A DNA stretch of 64,000 bases from Bin87 sp965243255 (GTDB lineage Bacteria; Chloroflexota; Dehalococcoidia; Lucifugimonadales; UBA3495): contig CBDEUH010000004.1 in assembly GCA_965243255.1 (NCBI GenBank), positions 310,001 through 374,000 on the forward strand, read 5' to 3'. The translations under genes were made by a program, and so were the position numbers. Shown in pieces: positions 17,925 to 26,872 of this stretch. The notes beneath the pieces were generated by a model that saw only the letters and a program-made list of their open reading frames with translations, ran no database searches and was not told where the DNA came from. Position 1 is the stretch's first letter; each line of letters begins with the position of its first letter.

Positions 17925-18490
17925 TTCCCTCACGCGAAGTCGCCCGTGCCATCAACTACCACCGTGCAGATGCGCTGGTGGTATCAACATCGGCCGCCCT
18001 CCGTGATTGGCACCAGGTCTCGCAACGTCGGGACCTGGACGTTGACCTTACCGACTGCATGGACCGGGCCCCCGCCGTCGGCCTCGGCCTGTCCCTGGCC
18101 CAGCCCAACCGTCGCATCCTCGTGCTGGATTGCGACGCCACCCTGCGCACCGACCTGGCCAGCTTGGCCACCATTGGCGAGGCCGCCCCGGACAACTTTG
18201 TCCATTTCGTCCTGGAAGACGCCGACCACACTTCCACCGACGGCGTGCCCATTCGCGGCCTGGACAAGGTGGACTTTGAAGGCGTGGCCCGCAGCTCCGG
18301 TTACGCTCACGCCTGCCGCTTCGACAACCTGGAGGAACTGCTCATCGGCATGGAGGACATCATGCGCCGCCCGGGGCCGATCCTGGTCGCCGTCAAGGTC
18401 GTCCCCGACCCCGAAGCGTCTGACTTCCCGGGGCGCACCATGGCCGACGGCTGGGCCGAAGTTCGGAGGACGCTGGCCCCCGACTGCTAA
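17921..18490 (+). CDS. ThDP-fold PP-domain paralogue lacking the cofactor motif
   Basis: 189 residues alignable by eye with the beta subunit at 17031: APAVGLGLSLAQPNRRILVL versus SNVGLGIALAQPGRKVFVL, and RSSGYAHACRFDNLEELLIG versus RGAGYAAVFAFDNLEDFTTG. The metal-ThDP motif is destroyed. GDGSLLMN has become CDATLRTD (about 71-78), and the downstream NNGVYAVTGG has become EDADHTSTDG. It should not bind Mg-ThDP in the usual way, so it may be a structural or regulatory subunit or a substrate-binding relic. The frame is intact and coupled by ATGA to the 2-TM gene, so it does not look like a pseudogene. Confidence 0.8.
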   Translation: MIPSREVARAINYHRADALVVSTSAALRDWHQVSQRRDLDVDLTDCMDRAPAVGLGLSLAQPNRRILVLDCDATLRTDLASLATIGEAAPDNFVHFVLEDADHTSTDGVPIRGLDKVDFEGVARSSGYAHACRFDNLEELLIGMEDIMRRPGPILVAVKVVPDPEASDFPGRTMADGWAEVRRTLAPDC

Positions 18491-19245
18491 TCGCCTGTGG
18501 AATCCATCGCCGGCGGCCGCACCACGATCTGCCGCGCCACGTTATACCCGATGGATATCTCCTCCACTTCCGTCTCCACCCGCATTACTCCCAGGTAGGG
18601 CATCGCTTCCAGCAACGTGATGTGTCGCTCGGGCACCAGTTGCGCGCCCCCCAGAAACTTCAGCAGTTCCGGGTCTTCTTCAGGAACGCGGTCAACCACG
18701 TAGGCTTGTCCGTCGTTCGCGTTGTCCAACGTAACCGCCCCGACGCTGGCCACATCCGCCCCTGATCCCGGAATAGGCCAACCGAAGGGGGAACGCGTCG
18801 GATTGCCCAGCCGTTCCATCAGCTTGGCCTCCAGCGCTTCCGACATCCCGTGCTCCAACTGGTGGGCTTCGATATGGGCTTCGTGCAACTCCATCCCAAG
18901 CAGGTCCACCACCAGCCACTCCGCCAAGCGATGCCGTCGGGCGATGTTCTCTCCCTCGGTCTTGCCCCGGTTGGTCAGCCGGATGCGCTTGTCCCCGCCG
19001 ATCTCCACCAGGCCCTGCTTCTGCATTCGACGCAGCATTCCGGCCACGGAGGGCACCGACGTTCCCAGGCCTTCGGTAGGGGGCAATTGCCTCAGCGCTT
19101 CCGTCAACTGCGTCAGGGTGGGAACCTCGCCGTCCTCCCACATCTTGTACAGCGAGAGGAGGTAGTTTTCGGTAACTGGAGACGGGCGTTCACCGGCCTC
19201 ATTGGATTGAGCGCTGGTGGCGGCAGTTTTGCGCGGGCGGGGCAC
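18487..19245 (-). CDS. DtxR-family metal-dependent transcriptional regulator
   Basis: 252 residues with all three DtxR parts: a winged helix near 25-85 (YLLSLYKMWEDGEVPTLTQL, MLRRMQKQGLVEI), the dimerisation and metal domain near 90-150, and a C-terminal FeoA/SH3-like domain near 165-245. Site residues visible are RHRLAE (His and Glu) and IEAHQLEHGMSE, where the Glu-His pair is kept and the DtxR Cys102 position appears to be His. GTG start with GGAGG just upstream. A minus-strand TATAAT lies at 19280-19275 with a weak TTGGTA 19 bases away. It should repress Fe or Mn uptake genes; the co-metal is uncertain. Its stop overlaps the convergent ThDP paralogue by 4 bases. Confidence 0.9.
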   Translation of the reverse strand: MPRPRKTAATSAQSNEAGERPSPVTENYLLSLYKMWEDGEVPTLTQLTEALRQLPPTEGLGTSVPSVAGMLRRMQKQGLVEIGGDKRIRLTNRGKTEGENIARRHRLAEWLVVDLLGMELHEAHIEAHQLEHGMSEALEAKLMERLGNPTRSPFGWPIPGSGADVASVGAVTLDNANDGQAYVVDRVPEEDPELLKFLGGAQLVPERHITLLEAMPYLGVMRVETEVEEISIGYNVARQIVVRPPAMDSTGD

Positions 19246-19399
19246 ACTTCCTCCCGGTCTGTGAAGGTGCCGCGATTATACCCCAAATCCGATTACCCTT
19301 ACCAACCGCCGCACTTGGTCATCGCCGATTCAGCTCGGGCCGGCGGTCCCGGTGAACTGGATATCTGGTATCATCCACGGCCCCAGCGAGGTATGCCGA

Positions 19400-19780
19400 A
19401 TGCACCATTGGACGGTTGGCGGGGACATCTATATCGGTTGGCCGGATCACGGCGCTGCCGAACGTCGTTATACCATCGTTGACCTGGACCTGTTCGGGAA
19501 GGTGTTCCGGGCACGGGTTACGGATGGGCAACGCGAGGGCGGGTTCATGGTCATTTTCGATTGCCCCAACGTGATCTTGGAGCAGCTGGCCGAGCAGGCA
19601 TCCAGCACGCTGGGTTTCCGCGTAATCGTTTCCGGCCTGCGCACCAGCATCGAGGGAAAGATCGTGCGGAGCTTCGATTACGAGTGGTATCCCACCCCGG
19701 AGTACGCGGAGCGTCCCCGCGCGTTGGCCACGGCGCTGGCCGGTCTGTACGGCGAGATTGCGCCAGGACAGGCGGGCTAG
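19400..19780 (+). CDS. Hypothetical protein
   Basis: 126 residues from ATG at 19400, which has GCGAGG eight bases upstream; a GTG at 19352 would add 16 residues. Not recognised. The composition is that of a soluble alpha/beta protein (YTIVDLDLFGKVFRARVTDG, GGFMVIFDCPNVILEQL, IEGKIVRSFDYEWYPTPEY). No signal peptide or TM segment. It shares the palindrome CTAG at its 3' end with the stop codon of the convergent VWA gene, so both genes stop in the same four bases. Confidence 0.65.
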   Translation: MHHWTVGGDIYIGWPDHGAAERRYTIVDLDLFGKVFRARVTDGQREGGFMVIFDCPNVILEQLAEQASSTLGFRVIVSGLRTSIEGKIVRSFDYEWYPTPEYAERPRALATALAGLYGEIAPGQAG

Positions 19781-21162
19781 CCGCCGCCGGGTATGTTGGG
19801 ATGGCCCCACAGGGGATGCCGGAAAGTCGGGGCCAGCGCTGGGTTGAGTTCCCGCCGGGAACCAGCCGCCGCGCCACCGTCGTGAGGGACAACCTCGGCC
19901 GGGGCGGATTCGGCCGCGGCCGATTGTCGGCGCCGACGCGCCGTCGTTGGAACCTGTCCCTGGGATAGCCGGTTCAGGTGCCGGGCCAGTTCCTGCAGGC
20001 TGTGCAGGTTATGCGCCGGCAGGAAGTCGTCGATGTGAGGCAGCGCCGCCTGCATCCCCCGCGTGAGGGGCTGGTAGTCCGGCGAGCCGAGCAGCGGATT
20101 GAGCCAGATCAGGCGATGGCAGCTGCGCTGCAGCCGGGCCATTTCGCGCGAAAGCAGTTCCGGCTCGCCCCGGTCCCAGCCGTCGGAGATGACCAGCAGC
20201 ACCGCGCCGCCGCGCAAAACCCGCCGCGCCCACCGGTAGTTGAAGCTCTTGATTGCCTCGCCGATGCGGGTGCCGCCGGCCCAGTCGGGTACGGCGCGGG
20301 CGACTTCGGCCACCGCGTGGTCAACGCCCCGGTGGGACAGGTGACGGGTGATGCGGGTCAGGCGCGTTGCGAACAGGAAGGCCTCCAGCTGCTGCCCGCT
20401 GCCGGCCACGGTGTGCAGGAAGTGGAGGAGCATACGGGTGTAGCGTTCCATGGAGCCGCTCACGTCGCAGATGAGTACCAGGGGGCGAGGCTTCGTCTTG
20501 CGCTGACGGTGGGCGATGTCCAGCAGCTCGCCGCCGTAGGAAAGGCTGCGGCGCATGGTTCGACGCAGGTCAACGTCGCTGCCGTCGCCCCATGTGAGGC
20601 GGCGGCTGCGCCGCCGGCCCAGGTCCCAGGCCAGCTCCGTCATCAAGACGCGGGCTGCGGACACTTCGGCGGGAGTATATTCGGCGAAGTCCCGCTGGCG
20701 TAGCACCTCCCGGGCGCTGAAGGAGCGTAGGAGGTCAACCACGGGCTGCCGGTCGCCGGCATCGTCGGTTTCGCCGCCATCGGGAGGGCCGTCCGAGGTA
20801 TCTTCCCGGTGCGGCATCACCCGGGGCGTGCGATACCGACGCTCCTCGCCCATAGAACGCAGGTCGCGCATACTGCGGCCATGGGCCGGCCGCCGCCAGA
20901 ATACCTGGAAGGCCTCGTCAAACAGCGGCAGGTCGGCCCGACGATGCACCAGCAGGGCGCGGGCGGCCAGGCGGAAATCGTTGCGACTGCCACCGATGGG
21001 CACGAACTCGGTGGCGCGCACCAGGTCCAGCATATTGGCCGAACCCACGTCCAGACCCAACCGCCGCAGCACCTCCCCGAACATCAGCAGGTTGGGCAGG
21101 ATGGACCCTTCCCCGGCATCGGCCGGCGCAGTGTGCAAATTAACGTGTACAGGCGTAGTCAT
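19777..21162 (-). CDS. VWA domain protein, CoxE-like
   Basis: 461 residues from ATG at 21162; the frame is open further upstream only inside asnS. The C-terminal half (about 220-400) is a CoxE-type von Willebrand A domain: LVLICDVSGSMERYTRMLL carries the DxSxS MIDAS metal site, and VLLVISDGWDRGEPELL is the later MIDAS Asp region. The N-terminal half contains conserved-looking helices (GEVLRRLGLDVGSANMLDLV) and a charged linker. CoxE-like proteins usually work with MoxR-type AAA ATPases in metal-cofactor maturation, but no MoxR gene is in this window. It lies 19 bases downstream of asnS. Confidence 0.86.
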   Translation of the reverse strand: MTTPVHVNLHTAPADAGEGSILPNLLMFGEVLRRLGLDVGSANMLDLVRATEFVPIGGSRNDFRLAARALLVHRRADLPLFDEAFQVFWRRPAHGRSMRDLRSMGEERRYRTPRVMPHREDTSDGPPDGGETDDAGDRQPVVDLLRSFSAREVLRQRDFAEYTPAEVSAARVLMTELAWDLGRRRSRRLTWGDGSDVDLRRTMRRSLSYGGELLDIAHRQRKTKPRPLVLICDVSGSMERYTRMLLHFLHTVAGSGQQLEAFLFATRLTRITRHLSHRGVDHAVAEVARAVPDWAGGTRIGEAIKSFNYRWARRVLRGGAVLLVISDGWDRGEPELLSREMARLQRSCHRLIWLNPLLGSPDYQPLTRGMQAALPHIDDFLPAHNLHSLQELARHLNRLSQGQVPTTARRRRQSAAAESAPAEVVPHDGGAAAGSRRELNPALAPTFRHPLWGHPNIPGGG

Positions 21163-21181
21163 GCGGCGCAACTCGGCGGCG

Positions 21182-22597
21182 TCAGAACTCCGCGCTCCGC
21201 GGCGTGCGGGGGAAGGCGATGATGTCGCGGATGTTCTGCATCCCGGTGGCGAACTGGACGGTGCGCTCGAAGCCCAGGCCGAAGCCGGCGTGGGGTGTGG
21301 TTCCGTAGCGGCGGAGGTCCAGATACCACCAGTAGGGGGCGTCGTCCAGGCCAGCCTCGGCCATCCGCGTCTGCAGCACGTCCAGCCGTTCCTCGCGCTG
21401 GCTGCCGCCGATGATTTCGCCGATGCGCGGCACCAGCACGTCCATGGCCCGGACGGTTTCGCCCTGATCCCCCGGGGCCGGTGAGTTGAGGCGCATATAG
21501 AAGGCCTTGATGGCGCTGGGGTAGTCGGTGACGATGACCGGCCGGCCAACCTTGCGCTCGGTGAGATAGCGTTCGTGCTCGGACTGGAGGTCGGAACCCC
21601 ACCGGACGGGGAACTCGAAGGACTCGCCGGAGGCTTGCAGCGCGCTGACGGCTTCGGTGTAGGTCATCCGCTCAAAGTCGGAGTTGGCGATGTCTTCCAG
21701 GGTGGTTATCAACTCCTGGTCGTAGAAGCGGTTGAAGAAGGCCATGTCCTCGGCGCAGTTTTCTAGGACATAAGCGAAGATGCTGCGCAGAAAGTCCTCG
21801 GCCAGTTGGGCCAGACCGTCCAGGTCGCAGAAGGCCACTTCCGGTTCCACCATCCAGAACTCGGCCAGATGCCGGGAGGTGTTGGAGTTTTCGGCGCGGA
21901 AGGTGGGGCCGAAGGTGTACACGTCGGACATGGCCTGGGCGAAGATCTCGGCTTCCAGCTGGCCGCTGACGGTGAGGAAGGCGGGCCGGCCGAAGAAGTC
22001 GGCGTTGTTGTCAACGTGGCCGCCCTGGGTGGGCAGATCGTTGAGGTCCAGGGTGGTGGCCCGGAACATCGCCCCGGCGCCCTCGGCGTCGCTGGCCGTG
22101 ATGATGGGCGTCTGCACGTAGAGGAAGCCCCGCTGCTGGAAGAACTGGTGGATGCCGAAGGCCATGGCGTTGCGGACGCGAGCCACGGCGCCGAAGGTGT
22201 TGGTTCGAGGACGCAGGTGGGCCAGCTCTCGCAGGAATTCCAGCGTGTGGCGCTTCTTCTGGAGCGGATACTCCTCCGGGTCGGCGTCGCCCAGCAGGGT
22301 CAAGCCGTCGGCAGCCACCTCGTAACGCTGGCCGCGTCCGGGGGATTCCCGCAGGACGCCGACGGCGGTCAGGCTGCAGCCCGTGGTCAGGCGGTCAACC
22401 AGGGGATGGTCGGGGCAGTTGGCGTCCACGACGATCTGCAGGTCGGCCAGGCTGGACCCGTCGTTGATTTGAACGAAGGCCACGCCGCCGGAAGAGCGGA
22501 CGGTTTTGACCCAGCCGCTGACGGTTACCGGATTGGGCGCGTCATCAGGACGGTCGGCGGTGAGCAGGCTTTGGATGCGGGTGCGTAGGGCAGGCAT
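21182..22597 (-). CDS. asnS: Asparaginyl-tRNA synthetase
   Basis: Charges tRNA-Asn. 471 residues from ATG at 22597, chosen because AGGTGA sits five bases upstream; a GTG at 22606 is the alternative. The N-terminal OB anticodon-binding domain includes VTVSGWVKTVRSSGGVAFVQ. Class II motif 2 is visible in FGPTFRAENSNTSRHLAEFW and motif 3 in GFGLGFERTVQFATG. Residues such as RAENSNTSRHLAEF indicate AsnRS rather than AspRS. gatC and gatA are also in the window, so the GatCAB system here may serve tRNA-Gln; no glnS is seen. Confidence 0.96.
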   Translation of the reverse strand: MPALRTRIQSLLTADRPDDAPNPVTVSGWVKTVRSSGGVAFVQINDGSSLADLQIVVDANCPDHPLVDRLTTGCSLTAVGVLRESPGRGQRYEVAADGLTLLGDADPEEYPLQKKRHTLEFLRELAHLRPRTNTFGAVARVRNAMAFGIHQFFQQRGFLYVQTPIITASDAEGAGAMFRATTLDLNDLPTQGGHVDNNADFFGRPAFLTVSGQLEAEIFAQAMSDVYTFGPTFRAENSNTSRHLAEFWMVEPEVAFCDLDGLAQLAEDFLRSIFAYVLENCAEDMAFFNRFYDQELITTLEDIANSDFERMTYTEAVSALQASGESFEFPVRWGSDLQSEHERYLTERKVGRPVIVTDYPSAIKAFYMRLNSPAPGDQGETVRAMDVLVPRIGEIIGGSQREERLDVLQTRMAEAGLDDAPYWWYLDLRRYGTTPHAGFGLGFERTVQFATGMQNIRDIIAFPRTPRSAEF

Positions 22598-22636
22598 GGC
22601 GGTCACCTGTACGAAAGCAGACCATAAAGGACAGTA

Positions 22637-23671
22637 TCAGGGAAGAAATACAGGGAAGGTGAAGAACCTATCTTTAGGACAATCGGCTTTCAATTGGTCA
22701 ATTATACGAGCGAATTTGTGCACCTCGCATCCCGTGCAATCCGCTAGTTTCTTGCCGCACATCGGCTTTACAGAGAATGACGGCTCATCTTTTCCTTGGT
22801 TATATGCGAAGATTGGCAAGCCAGGTCCAATTTCCAAAACGCGATTGGACAGTATGACGCGTCGGTCGTGCTGAAATACAGTGTCGGGATATATGTAAAA
22901 ATTCACTTCCTTGAATTTCTTCACAGGTAAATTGAGATTTGTTATTGCAGAACGTAATTTATTTTCCCATGCGCTCACATTGGTATCAGCCTTCAGTGTG
23001 GAAAAAATGTTGAATTCGCAACGATTTCCGCTACATTCGCTAAGGAATGAAAGGAAATTCAACAACGCTGAGCGGTTTGACTGCGAATCACGGGCAATAT
23101 ACGGGTCGATTACACTGAATGTAGAACCAGAGTGAGCACAAAGCGATTCAAAACGCTCATTCCAAATATGCTGTGGCTTATCTGGCAAAGATATGGACGT
23201 ATTGTGCAAAACCTTTGCGTCTGAGATACGGCAACATTGGTCAATATTATCCCATCTCGAAATAATTTCAATGGAATTAGCGTCATTGTGCATTGATTCA
23301 ACATGGTAGCATGGTTCAGGGTCGTGCAAGCCGATCTCTTGGGCTCGGACAGGATCCAAGAGGATTAAGTCCAGCTTGCCGATCAGGTCTCTGGCCTTGT
23401 CTGGAGAGACTATATCAGCAAAGCTACGCTTACGCGCTGAACGGTCGCTTGGATAACCTTGAGGAGGGTCGAGGTGTAGAATTTTCTTGATGTCCTCCCA
23501 TTGCGTTATGGATATTTTGGCCTTGGTCGGCAAGGCCTTCCAAGCACTGGTATCCATAGTTACTAAAACGCCGTACTGACGCCAGACCTCCAAAAGCCGG
23601 TTGACCTTTTCTTGCCGAAAATCATTGTCTTCAAAAAGGGCGTCGGGTTCAATTGCAAATCGTACTAGCAT
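22637..23671 (-). CDS. Putative PLD-like effector of an AAA-ATPase defence pair
   Basis: 344 residues, no family recognised with certainty. The C-terminal half looks like a phospholipase-D-type fold of the MIT C-terminal kind: STFSVIDPYIARDSQSNRSA near 185-205 and HDRRVILSNRVLEIGPGLPI near 282-302, the latter resembling the HDR...GxGL signature of MITD1. The N-terminal 120 residues contain RLLEVWRQYGVLVTMDTSAW. The gene starts five bases after the stop of the DUF3696-type ATPase, so they form an operon. Base composition is foreign: I count 21 G/C in the 60 bases from 22921, against 44 in the 60 from 22021 in asnS. The effector function is an inference. Confidence 0.6.
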   Translation of the reverse strand: MLVRFAIEPDALFEDNDFRQEKVNRLLEVWRQYGVLVTMDTSAWKALPTKAKISITQWEDIKKILHLDPPQGYPSDRSARKRSFADIVSPDKARDLIGKLDLILLDPVRAQEIGLHDPEPCYHVESMHNDANSIEIISRWDNIDQCCRISDAKVLHNTSISLPDKPQHIWNERFESLCAHSGSTFSVIDPYIARDSQSNRSALLNFLSFLSECSGNRCEFNIFSTLKADTNVSAWENKLRSAITNLNLPVKKFKEVNFYIYPDTVFQHDRRVILSNRVLEIGPGLPIFAYNQGKDEPSFSVKPMCGKKLADCTGCEVHKFARIIDQLKADCPKDRFFTFPVFLP

Positions 23672-23676
23672 ATCGG

Positions 23677-25260
23677 CTATCTCTCAACCTCATATCTGGC
23701 GACAATTTCTGATGCCCCATCGTCAAAGAAGCCATGTGGCCAATCAGTCAGCCACTCGCCCCCTTCGTCCAGTTCCAGCTTGATGACCTCGCTGTGATCT
23801 CCTCTAGGGTCTATGTACAGAACACTTACGTCTTCCGGAGTTAGTTTGCCTTCTGCGATGCGCGTCTGAATGCGACGAGCCAGCAATTCACTGTGCGTTT
23901 CGACAATCCATTGTTTGGAAGAGTCATCACTGGTTGCAGTTTCTATGATCATATCTGCTATTTTGGCCTGCAGTCTTGGATGTGTATGAATTTCTGGTTC
24001 ATCAACACAAATTATTTCAGAAGACCCAGCAACACCCTCTATGACGGTCGGAATAATTTGACTTATGCCAAACCCCACATCAACGAGCGAATACGCAATT
24101 TTGGTGTGCATATCTCTCAGCAGTATCCCGCCGGCATCAGCACCTAGTTCAGTGTCTGTTAAGTTTTTGGAAATTTCCAGGGCATACCCTACGCCAAATC
24201 GGCTAAAGTATTCGTTGATTTGCTTTACGGTGTCACTGTTTGTAACTAGAGCACTGAAGGTGTGCTCACCGGAAACCCCTATTCCTGAGGTGATTCCGGA
24301 ATCTCGATAGACACGTTGTGGCCCAGCGCGTACGGGGCCTAAGTATGATATGTTGCCCAACAAACCATCTACGACGGACCGTGAGACTTCACGTAAGGCA
24401 GCAGACGCTGCTTCCTCGATTTCAAACGGCGTATTCCTCGACATCAAAGCATTATTCAGGGCTTCTTTCTCACGAAACAAACTTATCCTGGTAGCTTCCC
24501 TTTGGCGCATCCCAGGCGCTCGAATTGCGTAAGCCTCAATTTCCTGTGTGAGGATACTTACTTCGTTGTCGATTTCCACAATTCGGCGTTGAATCGATGG
24601 GTGTATTTCGGCAACGGTCGGGAGGAGGTTTGTCCTCTGGGTGCGGCTCACCATGTTTGGAAGGTACGTAGAAGCAAATTCGATGGTGTCAGTACGGCGT
24701 AGCACTCCATACCGATTGCGACGATTAGGGTCACTAAGGTAACCTATAAAGCCCCTTTGGGAAGACCCCTTCGTCCATAGAAATCGCGCAATTTCATGGT
24801 CCGACTCGTTCAGCGTGAGATCTACCTCAAGATTTGGCAGGATAGTCTCAGAGTTCACTCCTGCTGTCCTTATGATAGGGCGGTGCTGTTCGTATTCAAA
24901 CCTGTCCAAGCGCAACCTATTACGGTGGTCACCCGCAATGTGGAACCGTGCCTCCCAGTCTTCCAGTCCTTTCCGATAGCTTACCCCGATGCAGACGACT
25001 CGATTCTCAGAGTCGTGTAAGTGGACCAATGAAGAATAATTCCCTACATCGCAGTACTGACCGGTTGCGGCGAGTTGCGCCGGCCCGCGGCGTTCTTCCA
25101 CTGACTGCTTTAGCAACAGCAGAGACTGGACCAGCGAGCTCTTCCCGGCCGAATTTGGTCCGTAAATAAGGGTTATTTTGGACATGGGCGCGGTACGAGC
25201 CTCCTCGTCAGGCCCGTCGCCAAAGGCCTTGAAATTGGCTAGCTTTATCTCGGTCAACAT
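23677..25260 (-). CDS. AAA family ATPase, DUF3696 type
   Basis: 527 residues of an OLD/RecF-like ABC-class ATPase. Walker A GPNSAGKSS at 34-42; a central helical insert near 200-290 (IVEIDNEVSILTQEIEAYAI); a signature-like region VDVGFGISQIIPTVIEGVAG; Walker B IICVDEPEIHTHP at 416-428; and ETHSELLARRI at 454-464. The tail DWPHGFFDD near 506-514 is the DUF3696 hallmark. There is no TOPRIM domain, so the effector is expected to be the downstream PLD-like protein. Such ATPases often drive phage-defence pairs. The gene is A/T-richer than asnS and gatA on either side, which suggests horizontal acquisition. The start overlaps no neighbour; 117 bases separate it from gatA. Confidence 0.88.
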   Translation of the reverse strand: MLTEIKLANFKAFGDGPDEEARTAPMSKITLIYGPNSAGKSSLVQSLLLLKQSVEERRGPAQLAATGQYCDVGNYSSLVHLHDSENRVVCIGVSYRKGLEDWEARFHIAGDHRNRLRLDRFEYEQHRPIIRTAGVNSETILPNLEVDLTLNESDHEIARFLWTKGSSQRGFIGYLSDPNRRNRYGVLRRTDTIEFASTYLPNMVSRTQRTNLLPTVAEIHPSIQRRIVEIDNEVSILTQEIEAYAIRAPGMRQREATRISLFREKEALNNALMSRNTPFEIEEAASAALREVSRSVVDGLLGNISYLGPVRAGPQRVYRDSGITSGIGVSGEHTFSALVTNSDTVKQINEYFSRFGVGYALEISKNLTDTELGADAGGILLRDMHTKIAYSLVDVGFGISQIIPTVIEGVAGSSEIICVDEPEIHTHPRLQAKIADMIIETATSDDSSKQWIVETHSELLARRIQTRIAEGKLTPEDVSVLYIDPRGDHSEVIKLELDEGGEWLTDWPHGFFDDGASEIVARYEVER

Positions 25261-25377
25261 GGTATTGCTCCTGCGCTATTTCTTATCCCGGAAATCCGAA
25301 AGCGCGTCAGGGAACGGTAGATTACGGCGAAGTATAGAGTGGCGTCAACCCGTAAATCGGCAAAACATGAGAGATCC

Positions 25378-26865
25378 CTAAATCCCTGGCCGCTCCCGGT
25401 GCCACGCCGTCGCCTGCTGGTAGGCGTGAGCGATGTTGAGCAGGCGGTCTTCGCCAAGATGCGGGCCGATCAGCTGCAAGCCGACGGGCAGGGCCGTATC
25501 GCCGTCGTCAGGAGTGGCAAAGCCGCAGGGGATGGACATCGCCGGCAGGCCCGCGATGTTCACCGGGATGGTGTAGATGTCCACCAGGTACATGCGCACC
25601 GGGTCGTCGGTGCGGTCGCCCAGCGGGAAGGCGGTTACCGGAGAGACCGGCGCGACCAGGGCGTCCACTTCGTTGAACACGCGGGCGAAGTCCTGGCGAA
25701 TCAGCGTGCGCACCTGCTGCGCCTTGAGATAGTAGGCGTCGTAGTAGCCGGAAGATAGGGCAAAGGCGCCCAGCATGATGCGGCGCTTGACCTCGGGCCC
25801 AAACCCGTGCTGCCGGGTGCGCTCCATGGCCTCCCACATATCGCCGCCGCCCTGGCCGTCCCCCTGGTATGAATAACCGTATTTCACTCCGTCGTAGCGT
25901 GCCAGGTTGGCGGAGCATTCGGACGGCGCGATGATGTAATAACAGGCCAAAGCGTGCTCGGTGGACGGCAAAGACACCTCCCGAACTTCCACGCCCAGTG
26001 CGCCCAGCTGGTCAATGGCGGCGACGACCGCGGCGCGCACGCCGGTGTCCATGCCCTCGGCAAAATACTCGGACGGAACGCCCAACCGCAGGCCGGATAC
26101 GTCGCCGGTGAGCGCTGCCGCGTAGTCGGGCGTCGGAGCCGGCAGCGAGGTGGCGTCCCGAGGGTCGTGGCCGGCAATGGCTTGCAGGATGAGCGCGCAG
26201 TCGGCGGCGTCCCGGGCCAGCGGGCCGATTTGGTCCAGCGACGATGCATAGGCGACCAGACCGTAGCGGCTGACCCGCCCGTAGGTGGGTTTCAGTCCCG
26301 TTACGCCGCAGAAGGACGCCGGCTGCCGGATGCTGCCGCCGGTGTCGGTGCCCAGGGCGTAGGGTGCCATGCCGGCGGCCACCGCCGCCGCCGAGCCGCC
26401 GCTGCTGCCACCGGGTACGCGCGAGGTGTCCCAGGGGTTGCGAGTGGGAAAGAAGGCCGAGTTTTCGGTGGATGACCCCATGCCAAACTCGTCCATGTTC
26501 CCCTTGCCCAGCAGCACGGCGCCCTGCGCGCGCAGCCGGGCCACGGCGGTGGCATCGTACACGGGCACGTACTCGGCCAGCATCTGGGAAGCGCAGGTGG
26601 TGGGCGCCCCATTCGTGCAGAGCAGGTCTTTGACCTGCATCGGGATGCCGGTCAGCGGGCCGCCGTCGCCGGACGCGATGCGCTCGTCGGCGGCCTGGGC
26701 CTGCTGGCGGGCGACATCAGCGGTTACCGTGAGGTACGCCGACAGTTGGCCGTCCAAGGCCGCGATCCGCTCCAGGCAGGCCTCGGTGAGTTCGGCGCTG
26801 CTGACGGCCCGGTCGGCCAGCAGTTGGGCGGCCTGCGTTACGGACAGCTGCCAGAGTTCAGACAT
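25378..26865 (-). CDS. gatA: Glutamyl/aspartyl-tRNA amidotransferase subunit A
   Basis: Amidase subunit of GatCAB, which converts misacylated Glu-tRNA-Gln or Asp-tRNA-Asn to the amide. 495 residues, normal length. The Ser-cisSer-Lys triad is visible: the Lys in MQVKDLLCTNG near 79, and PGGSSGGSAAAVAAG plus DTGGSIRQPASFCG near 150-185. It lies seven bases after gatC. gatB is not in the window. It ends the long leftward operon that begins near 31.4 kb. Confidence 0.96.
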   Translation of the reverse strand: MSELWQLSVTQAAQLLADRAVSSAELTEACLERIAALDGQLSAYLTVTADVARQQAQAADERIASGDGGPLTGIPMQVKDLLCTNGAPTTCASQMLAEYVPVYDATAVARLRAQGAVLLGKGNMDEFGMGSSTENSAFFPTRNPWDTSRVPGGSSGGSAAAVAAGMAPYALGTDTGGSIRQPASFCGVTGLKPTYGRVSRYGLVAYASSLDQIGPLARDAADCALILQAIAGHDPRDATSLPAPTPDYAAALTGDVSGLRLGVPSEYFAEGMDTGVRAAVVAAIDQLGALGVEVREVSLPSTEHALACYYIIAPSECSANLARYDGVKYGYSYQGDGQGGGDMWEAMERTRQHGFGPEVKRRIMLGAFALSSGYYDAYYLKAQQVRTLIRQDFARVFNEVDALVAPVSPVTAFPLGDRTDDPVRMYLVDIYTIPVNIAGLPAMSIPCGFATPDDGDTALPVGLQLIGPHLGEDRLLNIAHAYQQATAWHRERPGI

Positions 26866-26872
26866 CTGAGCT

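Noticed and set aside
17921..18490. Reading the third ThDP-fold gene as a pseudogene
   Set aside because: The frame is intact, overlaps the upstream gene by ATGA, and keeps the fold's other conserved phrases; only the cofactor motif is changed.
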